The notes below the pieces were generated by a model. It ran no database searches. It had not been told where the DNA came from and saw only the letters and a list, made by a program, of their open reading frames with translations. The translations under genes were made by a program, and so were the position numbers. Below, piece by piece: positions 23,217-34,407 of a DNA stretch of 64,000 nucleotides. Origin of the DNA: Euptelea pleiosperma (taxonomy: Eukaryota > Streptophyta > Magnoliopsida > Ranunculales > Eupteleaceae); the NCBI GenBank assembly GCA_035048495.1, contig CM068544.1, positions 15,556,138 to 15,620,137 of the forward strand. The letters run 5' to 3'. The number at the start of each line of letters is the position of its first letter. Positions within the stretch are counted from its first letter, which is position 1.

Positions 23217-25921
23217 TGAAAGTAGGGTTTTTTCGCGTCGTTGGTTACGGAAACCCTAGAATCAACACATTTGTAAATTCTCCGATTTAATTCTCATAAA
23301 ATTCAGAGATTCTAGCATAGGGATTTGTGTCGGATGTCGATCTGCACTCGGGATTAGTCGGATTAGCGCAGTAAGGAACATAAAATGATGGATTTTTTAT
23401 CAGAAAAACATGGAGATAATGGCGAGGTGAGAGTGGTGAGAGATCGAGATTTTTAAAACATGCTTTTTCTTTTGAGTCGATTGTCGCAAACCACAACATT
23501 AACTAGAAAGAAACAATAGATGCAAATAACTCCAAACACATTTTATTCATTAATCAAAATGAGAAATACAACTCATTCAAAGAACCATATACTAACCCTA
23601 ACTAGTAAGCAATAACAAATCTAGAGAGAGAAAATGGGAAAACCTACTTCTTAGAGAGAGAAATGGAAGAACAACTAAAGAGAGAAAAGTAGAGAAAAGG
23701 GAGACAAGGTGAGAGAAGTATCCTAGTGACTTACCATAGGCTTGTTTGACCATGAAGGATGAATGGAGGCTGATGATGGAATCAGCCATGGAGTTGGCCA
23801 AGTTAAGAGGCTAGCTTCAATGAACATTTGGGCTGTTCAAGATGCGGTTTGCCTGCGTGGTAGCGATAAAGGCAGCAACTAGAAGCCCGAAGTTAATGGA
23901 GGCCCTGGTTTTTGTGGAAGATGACTTGTTAGAGAAGCATGAAGGAATGCATAGCCAACAGGTGGTTCGTGTTTCAGGCGTTGGAAAGAGGAGGGACATT
24001 TGCTGATTCTCCAACACGTTGCAGTGGTGAGTGGTGCTCCGGCGAGGTGTGCAAGCTGCGCTAGCAGCAAGAAGAGGAGATATACCGGTCTTGTTAGCTG
24101 GTTTTGGAGAGGGAGAGAGCCACCGTGGATGGTTGTGAGAGATTAGAGTCCAAGAGACTGGGCGAACAGAGATTTCAGATCTGGTGGTGGTTTTGATGAT
24201 GAAACATCACCAAGTTGCAGGCTGCAACTCGTGTGAAAGAGTAGAGGTGGATGACGGCCTGGTGTTGAGGTTTGACTTGCAGAAAAAGAAAAACCAGGTA
24301 GGGGTGTCTTCTCCTCTCCTTCTTCTTCCTCTCTTTTCCTTTTTTTTTTCTTTTCTTCTGGGTTTTTGGGTAAGGAAGAAAGCGGTGTGGGAGGAAGCTT
24401 TGACGAGCTGGAGTTGCAGGTTGCAACTCTAGCAACCGTTGGAGATGAAGGAGAGGGCAGTGGTGCAGCTATTGAGGACGGTGGAGATGTAGAGGACTGT
24501 GCAGCAATGGCAAAGAGATGAGTGGAAGGCATTAATGGAGGATAGCAAGGTAGTTAACGGCTTGGTGAATGGTGTTCAGCATGACGGCTAGAGATGGGGG
24601 AAGAAGAGAAGGGTGAAGACGTGGGGGAGAAGATAGGGGCGCTGTTTTTTTTCCAAGGTGGGGGATGAGATTCCTTTTGATGGCTTGGCATGAGGGTTTT
24701 GGAGAAAATGTGGAGCCCAAATTAGAAAGAGTGAGAACGTGGGATTTATGTGAGGGTGTTGCCACCTCAGCCCTACCTGTCAAGGACTACCCATGCCAAA
24801 CAATTCTCTAACGTTTTTGGAACTTTTCCCTTTTGTCATATCAGTCCATTATACCCCTCTTCTTTTCCAAAAATGCACATTCCTTCCATATTGCCCTTTA
24901 GATATTCTCTATGTTGGGCCATATCCTGATTGTTTGTAATCACATCACGACGGTCCATTTATTTGTGAAAACTACAACTTTTGCCCTTAAAGGATCAACT
25001 CGTTAGTTTAGCAACTATTCTTGCTAATTTTCAAAGGCATCTTCTTAAAATACCTCTTTGTTTTAACCAACTTTCCTAATTGATGTAATATTCCCTTACG
25101 ATCTGTCAATCATCCACGCTTTATTTGGAATGCATCAATGTCTAGCAATGATACCCACTGTGACATGCTCACCCTCCTTATGTGCTAACCCATCATTTCC
25201 TTGGTCCACATCTTCTTCTCCTGCTATGACCATATTGTCATGTAGGCATGGGAACCATAACTACTTCCCAAATTTCTTCTCATGTATTCGTCCTTTACTT
25301 GTTTGGTTCTAAAACTGCCCATTGGTCCATCATACAGCCCTTTAAGGTATTTTGTGATTGAGTGCCGAATGCAGTTCACAACCATGGCCCGTCATACATC
25401 TTGGCCCATTACCTTGGTCTTTCTGACACCATTTCATGGCTTATTGTAAAATAATTCATCGATGTGCTGTCTAACTCGTTTCTTGCCTGTAAGTCATCCC
25501 AGCCCACACTTCTGCTTGGATTTGGGATATTCCGCTCTTTTCGTTCTCAGTTCAATTTTGCGATTCTCTGGCTTAGTCCGTACTGGGCCCATATCGGATT
25601 GTCATAGCCTGCTTGGCTATTTCAGCTTTGATAATGACTTCCGTGGTCTATTTTGGGCCTGCAAGTCTCAAGAATTGCCTGATTGGATTTCCTGCGAGAA
25701 AAAAGCATGTAATGAGACTTGATCAAAACAACTTCACATCTAGACTTCCAGAAATGTGTTTAATGCATACAAATATACCATTTCATCCAGAAAAAGTGTG
25801 TTCTACGCAATAGAAGAAACTCTTACGTAGAAAAGTGGATAATTAGAGTAATTTTACGTAAGAGAGTGTGATAACGCTTATAGGATAATAGTGGAAAATA
25901 CGCACTTTTAAGCGAATATCA
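23217..25921 (-). repeat. 3' LTR of the complete family A element (2705 bp)
   Basis: On the minus strand it runs from TGATATTCGCTTAAAAGTGC (25921) to ACTTTCA (23217). It carries the paired TACGTA motifs (25830-25870), palindromes at 24207-24231 and 24407-24433, the donor-like GGTAAGTCACTAG (23740), AATAAA read as TTTATT (23541-23548) and the CGGATCGACATCCG-like U5 motif (23325-23350). Its co-linear partner is 34408-37100. Confidence 0.9.
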
Positions 25922-28816
25922 CAACCTCCAACCAGCATATTGCCAATCCTTGGCAATTAGTGCGAAAATAAATGAGCTTAAAAGGGCTCTGCACATGCTG
26001 CACACTTTTTTATATCAGCTCAGGGAAAACACCATTCGTCAAATCATTGAATGGATGCAAAAACAGTTACATTCTAGCAAAGAGTTGGGAAGTTTTGGCA
26101 AGATTACAAACTGATAATCATGACCCAGAATAGTCAGACTCAGCATGTGTGTGCTCAACATTTTGATCATCTAAGAGTTAAGACTTCTAGATCACCTCTA
26201 AGTTCTTATGCCTCGACCTCAAATCTTACTTGTAAAGCTCTCAGAAATGAATCACTTAGGAATGATTTTCTTATTTTCTCTCAATCTATATGTGAGGAGA
26301 TGTGTTGATATATGAAGCAAATATCTCACATATGTATTATTTGAAGGAAAGACATCTTTAACAGAATAAGATCTCATGATTGGAATATCACTTCACTCGG
26401 GAACGTCAGATCAAACTCTATAGCTTCTCTTTTTCCAATCTCCACATTTTATGATCGTGCTATCCTAGAATCAAGTAGGACTTTCCTGGGTTGTAATGAG
26501 GCTTAGGTTAGGTGATAAAGGGATACAGGATTTCAAAGATCTTGAGAGGATATCTCTATTTTCTTGTATTTTTCCTGTTTGTGTAAAATAAGTTTCTGCT
26601 TCTTTTCTTCTTTTTGTATTTTTCTTTTTTTTTTTATATTTCTAAGACTGCTCAATTTCTTTTCAGCTCTTTTTCATACTTTCTTTTCATACATTCTTTT
26701 CAATCTGAACCAAATGTCTTTTTCTTTTATATTTCTTGACTTTTCTTTTCATGGTACACCCATATCCATTATTCTTCCATTCATCTTAAAAGTAGGATAG
26801 CTCATCATATCTCGTAGCTAGACTAGGTTTTAGGTTGATGGACTTAACAAGAAAAGGCTTTTATAGAAAGGTTTACAGGGTTTCTAGTGAAGTATAATTC
26901 AGGTGAGTAAAAAGGCTGAACGGTTCAGAAAGATGGCCTAAATCATTTTCTAGGGTTTGCACTATCATGTAACACTATCTTGACTGGATACAGAGAAGGT
27001 TCTGTTGTAGTAATCCAATGTTGATGTCGTTCTGAGTTTTTATGATCGAAGCAAAGAATAATGAGATCTCTCAATGAATATTGCAGGCATGAAAAATAGC
27101 GAGTCATCTTGTGACTCAGAATTGTTGTATAACCCTCTGAATTGATTAAAGGCTCGAAAGCTCACTGGGTTAGGTCTCCACAATTATTCTTACAGGATCT
27201 CTAGAGTTTCTAAACTTGGGATGACTCTGATATTGATAGTGTACAATTGTGCCGAATTTGAGTTTTTTTGAGTTTTCAAACCTGCTGTAGTCACGCTTGA
27301 CTTGACTCAAAGCTTATCTTGAAACAAAAATCGACATCTTCAATACTGACTTAACGAAGGTTTTCAGCTAATCAAAGTCAGGGTATTTGACACATTTTTG
27401 AAATTCTAGAAAACTTCAAAAAACATTGGAAATAACCCAAAAACAAGAATTTTTTTTTTATCAAAATAAAGACATGAGTTTTGGTAAATACCCACCCCCA
27501 ACCAAAATACAGCACCGTCCTCGGTGCTCATGATCGGGACATAAAATAATGAAAAATTGGTGATGATGATGCAAAGGTTCAGGGAGGATGTTACCAAGTC
27601 GGTAGAAACTCGACAGTGTGTGGTACCTGATGATCGGAAGAATGAATGTACCTGCACTTCTAATGATATAACAGTTAATAACAAATACATGAGACTCATG
27701 TACTCTAGGAATATCGGAATTGCCTTTCTGAAACCGCTAAGTTTTATGTCTTCAGTCAGACATGACGGGGGTATATCAAGTACCCCCAACCAGGTTGAAA
27801 CTCATGGAGACTGAGTGAATCTGCAGTCTTCCTGACACCTAAAGTGGAACGGAGACAGTTATCCTATCCCTTGTGTAGGTATACCTGTGTAGAACAGTTC
27901 TTTCTCAGTGTAGACTGAGAAAAAGATAGTAAGTTCTCTGAGCAAACCTGTAAAAACATTTAGTTCAGCGGGGAGGGATAGAAGTTTCTCAGTAAAGACT
28001 GAGAGGAGAGTAGTAGTGGGTTCTCTAACCGTGGTTAGCAGAGCCACAAACTCATTGAGTTTTGCGAGAATGTATCTGAATGGAGCAAACTCCTGCAGAT
28101 CAGTAATACCATAATTGTCTAACTTCAAGATGAAGTTAGGTGCAAAGTGTTCTTGACACTGGGATAATTTTTCCTCATGAGAGTCCTAAATTAGACTCTC
28201 TATGACATACAATTCATCGACAACATCGACGTAGGGTGACGGGTGAAAACTGTTGACCTTTTCCTCGATGTTTCCTAATGTGATAGGGATGTTCCAATCC
28301 CTGCATTCAATATGTTCCTCCTCGGTGGGGAATGGTAGGTCTAGGACAGCGGGAGTCCCATGTTCTAGACACGGCTCATTGGTGGGAATGTCTGCATCCA
28401 GGGCAGAGAAAGAATTATCAGAGATAGAGATGGAGCTGGGTTCTTCTATGCTCAGTCCAGAAGTTGGTGCTGTTAAGGGCACCAAAGTTTGAGACTCGGG
28501 TTCATCACTATTGTTGCACAATCCAACGGAGGTGGGGAGGAACGGTGATCTAGGACAATTAGGATCCTGCGATCAAGACACAACTCAGTGTCATGAAGAT
28601 CGTTATCAGGGTCAGCAAAGGTAGAGTGAGAAATAAGTTGTTCTGAGGTAGGTTCAAGATTTGGTGCTGTTAAAGGCACCGAATAAGGATACACTGGCTT
28701 CTCAATAATCATACTTGATCTAGGGGTGGTAACAACTTCTATTTCATCCTAGCAATTCTAGTACGTGGTCCAATTGTGCGACTCCTCATTATAGACAGTG
28801 GGCCATGTCACTCTCC
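25922..28816 (-). mobile_element. Internal 3' half, mostly non-coding, with polypurine tract
   Basis: The minus strand ends in GGTTGGAGGTTG directly before the 3' LTR, serving as polypurine tract. The stretch 25922-26512 is shared with 15928-16536. Between 27406 and 28712 several partly open frames on the minus strand (27859-28128, 28186-28521, 28473-28712) are rich in Ser/Thr/Pro/Leu and share a repeated VPLTAP(T/N) phrase (twice), suggesting one former ORF now broken by stops and shifts. I recognise no catalytic domain. The phrase GGTTGGGGGTGG (about 27490, minus) resembles a second purine tract of Tat-type elements. Confidence 0.6.
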
Positions 28817-29640
28817 TCAGGGATAGGCTATTGGTGGGCTAGTGAAGTTGACTTCCTCTCTCTCATTTTCTAATTGAACTAAACGTTGCTCCAAGCTCTC
28901 CATAGATTGCTGTTGTTGGTGCTCTAGACCTTGGAAATACTGGTGTTGTTGGGCAATGTACTGAGAGAGAAGGTCCTCTAGACTGGGTGTAGTAGCCAAC
29001 GGAGGCGATTCAGCCAAGGGGAGCTGAGGTGCCAACTCTTGATTGTAGTCCGACTGGGTATGAAAGTTGTAAGGCAGAGTGGATTCTGGGACTAGCTGCT
29101 GACTCTAGAAATCCTGAAGGGCCCACTGTTGATCAGAATAGTCATATGTGGATATGACGGATACTGGGATTGCGAGTATTGCCAGTCATACTCTCCATTG
29201 GGTTGATGGAACCCGGAAGGATAATTATCCTGCGGCAGTTGCTGCGGGAGGGCAGACTGTTCCCAACCAAAGTTATGGTGACTCTTATTGTCGGGATAAT
29301 AAGTGCTGTCATAAGAGGTCTGCATTGGAGATGGAAAGGTATAGACATCTTGCTGGACAGGAGGGTAATATCCTAAAGATTGGGAATTGTGTACAGGTTG
29401 CTGGACCGCGGCACGAAGGGCAGAGACAGAATTTTTAAGCTCTTGGAGTACAGATTTGTACTCCGGATCTCGGTGATTAACATACCCTATAGAAGTGTGC
29501 GAGACTGGAGTGTCATGATGATACGCAGAATTGTCGTACCATTGTTGAGAGTGATTACCTAGATTCTCACAGAAACTGTAGTAGGTCTCATAAAGAGGTT
29601 GTTCATCTGCTATTAGAAGCGAAAGATGGGTGCGGTGGAC
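28817..29640 (-). pseudogene. Degenerate gag-like tail (Tat/Athila style)
   Basis: Minus-strand frames give a Gln/Tyr/Pro/Ser-rich segment (VNHRDPEYKSVLQELKNSV, DSTYYPDNKSHHNFGWEQ; 29150-29500) followed, after a frameshift near 29140, by SLEDLLSQYIAQQHQYFQG, then LEQRLVQLENEREE (28830-28990). The second block matches in style the coiled SLE-L-[x]-FQ-[x]-L-QLA segment at the C-terminal side of Gag in plant Athila/Tat elements. No CCHC knuckle or protease motif follows; the frame stops at TGA 28817. A frameshift and a TAG near 29105 break it. Role by family: capsid-like assembly, here lost. Assignment rests on pattern recognition, not on a search. Confidence 0.5.
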
Positions 29641-29995
29641 TGACTCTCAGATCGAATCAGTCAAAGGATAGGACAAGTCCAAACCGACATATGCTTAAAA
29701 AGTGAGCCCTGGACTTGGCAAAAAGTTGCCAGAGGGGAACACTATCCTGGTAATATATGATGCACACCAAGCATAGATAATCCTATTCTAAACAATGAGG
29801 ATATATTTTAGGAATTATCTTGTTAATTTTGGGGCTAAGGTAGATTATGACAGTGGGCGGACCACTGGTTTATCTTTTAACCGTCGGATTAACTGTTTGC
29901 ACTCATGGGTTCTCACCAGGCTACACTCTTAAGAGCGAATCCTTTAGTACTAACTTTAGTCAACAACAAGGCAATCCGAAGCCTAAACAGACATG

Positions 29996-30944
29996 TGGCA
30001 TGATATTCGCTCAAAAGTGCTTATTTTAAGCAATTATCCTTTTAGCGTTATTGCATTCTCCTACGTAAAATACTCTATTTACCTACTTTTCTACGTAAAA
30101 GTCTCTTGTGTTGCGTAGAACACACTTTTCTGAACGAAATGGAATATTTGCATGCATTAAACACATTTTCGGAAGTCTAGACATGTAGTCATTCTAATAG
30201 AGTCTCATTACGCACTTCTTCTGTCGCAGGAAACCCCGATGGGACGATTCTCAAGACTTGTGGGCCCAAATCGATCATGAAAGCCCATTATCAAAGCTTA
30301 AAGAGTCCACAGGCTATGTCTAGAAGATATGAGCCTATTACGGGCTGAACAAGGGGATCGAAGAGCTGGCCCAAGGAACCACGAGAGTAGGAGAGCCAAT
30401 GACCAAGAGACGGACCAAAGCATTTAAAGCCACATGAGTCAGCAAAGAATGATAGTCTACTCTACTGAAGAAGCGTGAGGATGGTCACAGTGAAGACCAG
30501 GGTTCCAGACCCTCTACCAATACTTTTCTCCATTTTTTGATACTTTCTCTCTCATCTCTCCTTATTCTCTCTCTCTCTTTATTTCTCGATCCTCGAATCT
30601 ACTGACCTAACCCCAGAACTCCTGCCCATCGGCTCTATCTCATCTCCCTTAGCTTTCTGACCGTTGGATCTTCAATCGGACCGTTGGATCTCTCTAGATC
30701 CGTCGATCTACCAATCTGGGTCCCAATCAAGTCACCATCCATCCGATCGCCATCAGAATGTCTGTCACATCATCTTGTGAGACGATGGACATCATCAGTC
30801 CATGTGGGCCAATAGCCGGGCCCATCATCATCGACCCGCTGTCCGACCAGTTAGTGGACCCCGTGAATTTCAAAATAATTTTAATTAAAAAATGGGGGGT
30901 CCACTAAATGGGGACATTCCCCAAAGAAAAGTAGCATTTTACTT

Positions 30945-31013
<69 letters not shown>

Positions 31014-33008
31014 TCTTATTTTTTTTATTTTCAAAAATCCCCTATTTCCATTAAAGGAAATAGGGAAGCTTTAAAAGGAGAGAAGAGAGGGTTCGAAACC
31101 CTAATCTCCTAATCCCTCTCCTCCTCTCCTCCTCTCCTTTCCCCAAAACTTGCCCCCCACGTTTTCCCCTTCTTCCCCCTCCTTCTTCTCCTCTTCTTCC
31201 TTCTCGTTTTCTTCATCTTCTTCATTTTTTTTACCGGAGTTGCAGGTCTGCAACTCCGGCCAGCAGCAACTGGTCCACCCGCCTGGTGCTCCTCTAGCCA
31301 TGGCTGCTCCTCCTTCTTCATGTTGGTCCGCTGCCTGCGCATCACCAACCAGCAACGCTTCACAGCCAGCAGCCTTAAGAGCTGCACCACCGTTTCAACC
31401 TATGCATCACCGTCCCTCTAATGACCGTCCAATACGGGTGCGCCTGCAGCACTTGCAGCACCACTGCCTTCTTCATCTTCCTCCGCCTGTGCCTGCTGCC
31501 TTCTCCAACCAGCAAGGCTCCCATGCTCCACCACCCCTTGCTGCTGCAACCGTTTCAAAGATTGCCGGAGTTGCAGGTTGCAACTCCGGCGATCTCCATT
31601 GCAGCCAGCCACCGTTTTCTCTCTTCCCAAGCGCCTCCACCTTGTTGCTGTTGCTGCCTCGTCTCACGTCACCACCGTCTTCATGCTTTGCTTCCTTTAA
31701 ACAACAACTTACAGCCACCCCTCTCCATGGCACAAAAGAAAAGAAAGAAAATAGAAGTTAGATGAAGAAGAGAAGTAAAGGAGAGAACCTCCTTCATTTT
31801 GCTGCCCTATTGCAGGTCCACAACGAACCAGATCTCAACTTGGAGATCTCCTTTTCAACGTTGCTGCTCACAAAGGCGGTATATGCTCCTCCTCTTCTCC
31901 GGCCACACGCAGCAGGTTCCTCCTCTTTCTAAACCGTCTTCTCCTAAAAAAAATAATAAATAAAAGAATAGAGAAAAAGAGGGGAACAAAGAAGAGAGGA
32001 GGAGGAAGCTTGGGCAGCAACCAGCGATCCCCATTGACGCTGGCGCATCCAGCAGGTAGCATCGCCCCCTCAACTTGCTAGTTAACGGCCTGTAGCCATT
32101 GCAGGCCGTTATCTCACTACCCCACTCCGTATCGAACCAGCAAGATCGAAAAAGCGTAGCACTTGCAACTTGGCTGGCCTGCTGCCCCTTTGCACTCCAT
32201 CTCAATCCTCTTAGCCAATTCACGTTGCACAATCACCAGGGCGCACTTGTTATCATGAACAGCACCTCATGCCACCGAATGGTCAAATATGCTCTCCTAT
32301 TCTCCTTGGCCGACCAAGGCCATGCGCACAAACTCGGGCCAATTCAAGTGCACCACCATGTGGTGCAATCGAGCAGCCACTATGCTCCATCAATGGCCGA
32401 TCTACTCCAATGGTAAGTGTGTGAGGTTATTTTCGCTCTCTAGAAAATTATCTCTCTCCAGAGTTAGTGACTTTCTCTCTCTAGACTTCCCCAGGCTGAT
32501 CGCCTTTTTGCACCACTGACTCCGTTCGGTGAATGCAAGAGGGTGAGTTTTTCTCTCACCTCTACCTTGTCGGCCGGTAAACGACCGAGGTGTGAAAATT
32601 CTCTCTCTACCTTCTTCCTCTCTCTCTAAAATCTCTTTTTACATGCTTTCTTACATGCTTTCTAGAATAGATTTACCGCTTTATTTATTTCTGTCATTTA
32701 TTTCATGTAAGCAACAGTTTAATTAATGCAATTTGAGTTTGATGATTTTAGTCTTCTCTGGATCTCTTGGATGTGTTTTTAATCTAGACTCGCCATTCTC
32801 ATCTTTCCACATTTCTCTTGTATATTATCTGTCATTTTATGTTCTTATTCGCGCTAATCCGACTAATCCCGAGTGCGGATCGACATCCGACACGAATCCC
32901 TATACAATATTGCTCATTTTACAGGTTAAATGTCTCGGATAAATTAAAAATGTGTTGAAGTTAGGGTTTCCGTAACCAACGACGTGGAAAAATCCTACTT
33001 TCATGGCA
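29996..33008 (+). mobile_element. Nested solo LTR, family A, 3003 bp, TSD TGGCA
   Basis: The LTR occupies 30001-33003 (TGATATTCGCTCAAAAGTGC to CTACTTTCA) with perfect TGGCA at 29996-30000 and 33004-33008. It lies opposite in orientation to the element it interrupts, although both belong to the same family. Landmarks are the head module (30001-30250), the TCCACTAAATGGGG block (30899), an AT dinucleotide run (30959-31011), palindromes with perfect 12-base arms at 31234-31259 and 31564-31590, donor-like GGTAAGTGTG (32412), TCTCTCTCTAGA tracts and the GGATCGACATCCGACACG motif (32877). Exact duplication makes this the best delimited LTR in the window. Confidence 0.93.
30959..31011 (+). repeat. AT dinucleotide microsatellite
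   Basis: About 26 AT units lie in the solo LTR at the spot where other copies have an A/T-rich AAAAAATTTTTATATTTT or AAAATATTATTTATC stretch, so the array expanded after this copy diverged. Confidence 0.95.
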
Positions 33009-34387
33009 CAATGGCTGTCTTAAGTACGTCCTAGACAAACCAAATTGGTCAAGTGGTTAAAAAGAGTGTTCCCTCGGGTTAAGCTAGGGTTGGTGTGTGT
33101 TCCTAGTCCACACACAACTAGCTGTCGAATAGTCCAGGATGCCACGTCGAGCTCCGTGTACTTGAGTAACAGGGACCTATGGGCGTGTTAGACAACAGGG
33201 ACCCGTGCTTGTGGTCTTACTTCGACTGGATGTTAAGCGAGTTTGCTTTGTGTGGATTTTTTCTTGAACATCGGGCTAAGTGGCTCTACTTCTTGATTAT
33301 TTTTAATTAAATGGAACCTTGGGATCAAATCAGTTGGAATGATGAGGTGGGTGATGAAATCCCACCAGTTTCAATTTTGGAGTTGGGTCTGCTCTCTTAG
33401 AGTTGATTGATTAATGGCCGCGCCATGCAAGTGGAATAATATGTATGCGAAAGCAAATAGACACGCAGCAATGAGTCACCCAATAACACCGTATCGCACT
33501 CAAGACGAGGATAGGGACTTACCTCCTATGGGCCACGCCACGGGGTCACCTCTGTGGAATAGGGAGGGGTATCCAAATGCGCTTTAGCATGACTCCACCT
33601 CTTTGAGCTTTCGCTCCCTACTCACACTGGAATTGTATGCTGCAGAAAAGTTAGATCGCACGGTCTAGGTATTTGGGATTCTATTTGGAAGATCCTTGCC
33701 TATTTAGGATTCACAGAGCACGCATTGGATTTAGGCAAGTTTTTGAATTATTTTCCAAGTTCGAGATGGGTTAAAATTTAGGAATTCCCAGATTGGAAAA
33801 TACCTAGATTGGAAAGTTTCCCGAACTGTGAAGATCTTCCAAGAAAGATTTGATTGCGAGATCCCTTACAATTTTGAGAAATTTCCCAAAATTGAAATTC
33901 TGCTAGATTTGGGGTATTTCCTTATGCAGACTTTTCCAAATTCAGAGGATTTCTAAAGATAGAAATTCTTCTAAATTGGAAACTTCTAAGAGGGGAAACC
34001 CTAATTTAGCAGAGTTTTAAGATTTTGGAATCTTTCCAAAAATCGCAAATCCTTGATTGGTGATTGATAAAAATCTACAGAATATAAAACCCTAATTTTT
34101 TTGAATTTTGATTTTTTTTTCGTTTTTTTCACTTAATCTAGGTTTTCTAAAAAATCTTAGAACAAGATCTAGCAGTTATTTAGAAAGCAGTAAAATTCTT
34201 AAATTATTACAACTTTGCACTCGGCCATCCGAGGCATTAAAAATAGTAATTTAAAAGTAGCTAAAAAGAACTAAACACCAAAAAAAGAAAGTTTCTCGAA
34301 AAGGTCGAGCTGTCCAAATTGAGCAGCTTTCCGATTTGACAACTTTCTAATTCCATCTTTACGCCCTTTTTCGCACTCCCGTACACC
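33009..34387 (-). mobile_element. Internal 5' region of the complete family A element, leader
   Basis: This is the segment just downstream (minus strand) of the primer site. It is AT-rich with poly-purine/pyrimidine patches, holds no ORF above background, and carries a good donor-like GAGGTAAGTCC on the minus strand near 33515-33525. Such long non-coding leaders precede gag in Tat-type elements. I see no other feature. Confidence 0.55.
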
Positions 34388-34405
34388 CGAGCGGCAACGG
34401 CACCA
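34388..34405 (-). other. Primer-binding site, tRNA-Asp-like
   Basis: Two bases inside the 5' LTR end the minus strand reads TGGTGCCGTTGCCGCTCG. The first 14 bases match the complement of the plant tRNA-Asp 3' end (TGGCGCCGTTGCCG) except for one C-to-T change. Athila and Tat lineages commonly use tRNA-Asp, supporting a Ty3/gypsy Tat/Athila affiliation. Confidence 0.7.
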
Positions 34406-34407
34406 TT

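Noticed and set aside
27406..27789. 127-codon minus ORF as a gene
   Set aside because: Part covers a purine-tract-like GGTTGGGGGTGG non-coding signature; composition is hydrophobic low quality and no family is recognised.
31150..31761. 203-codon plus-strand ORF
   Set aside because: Same low-complexity LTR leader; the repeated ELQVCNSG phrase is the translation of the palindrome, not a protein motif.
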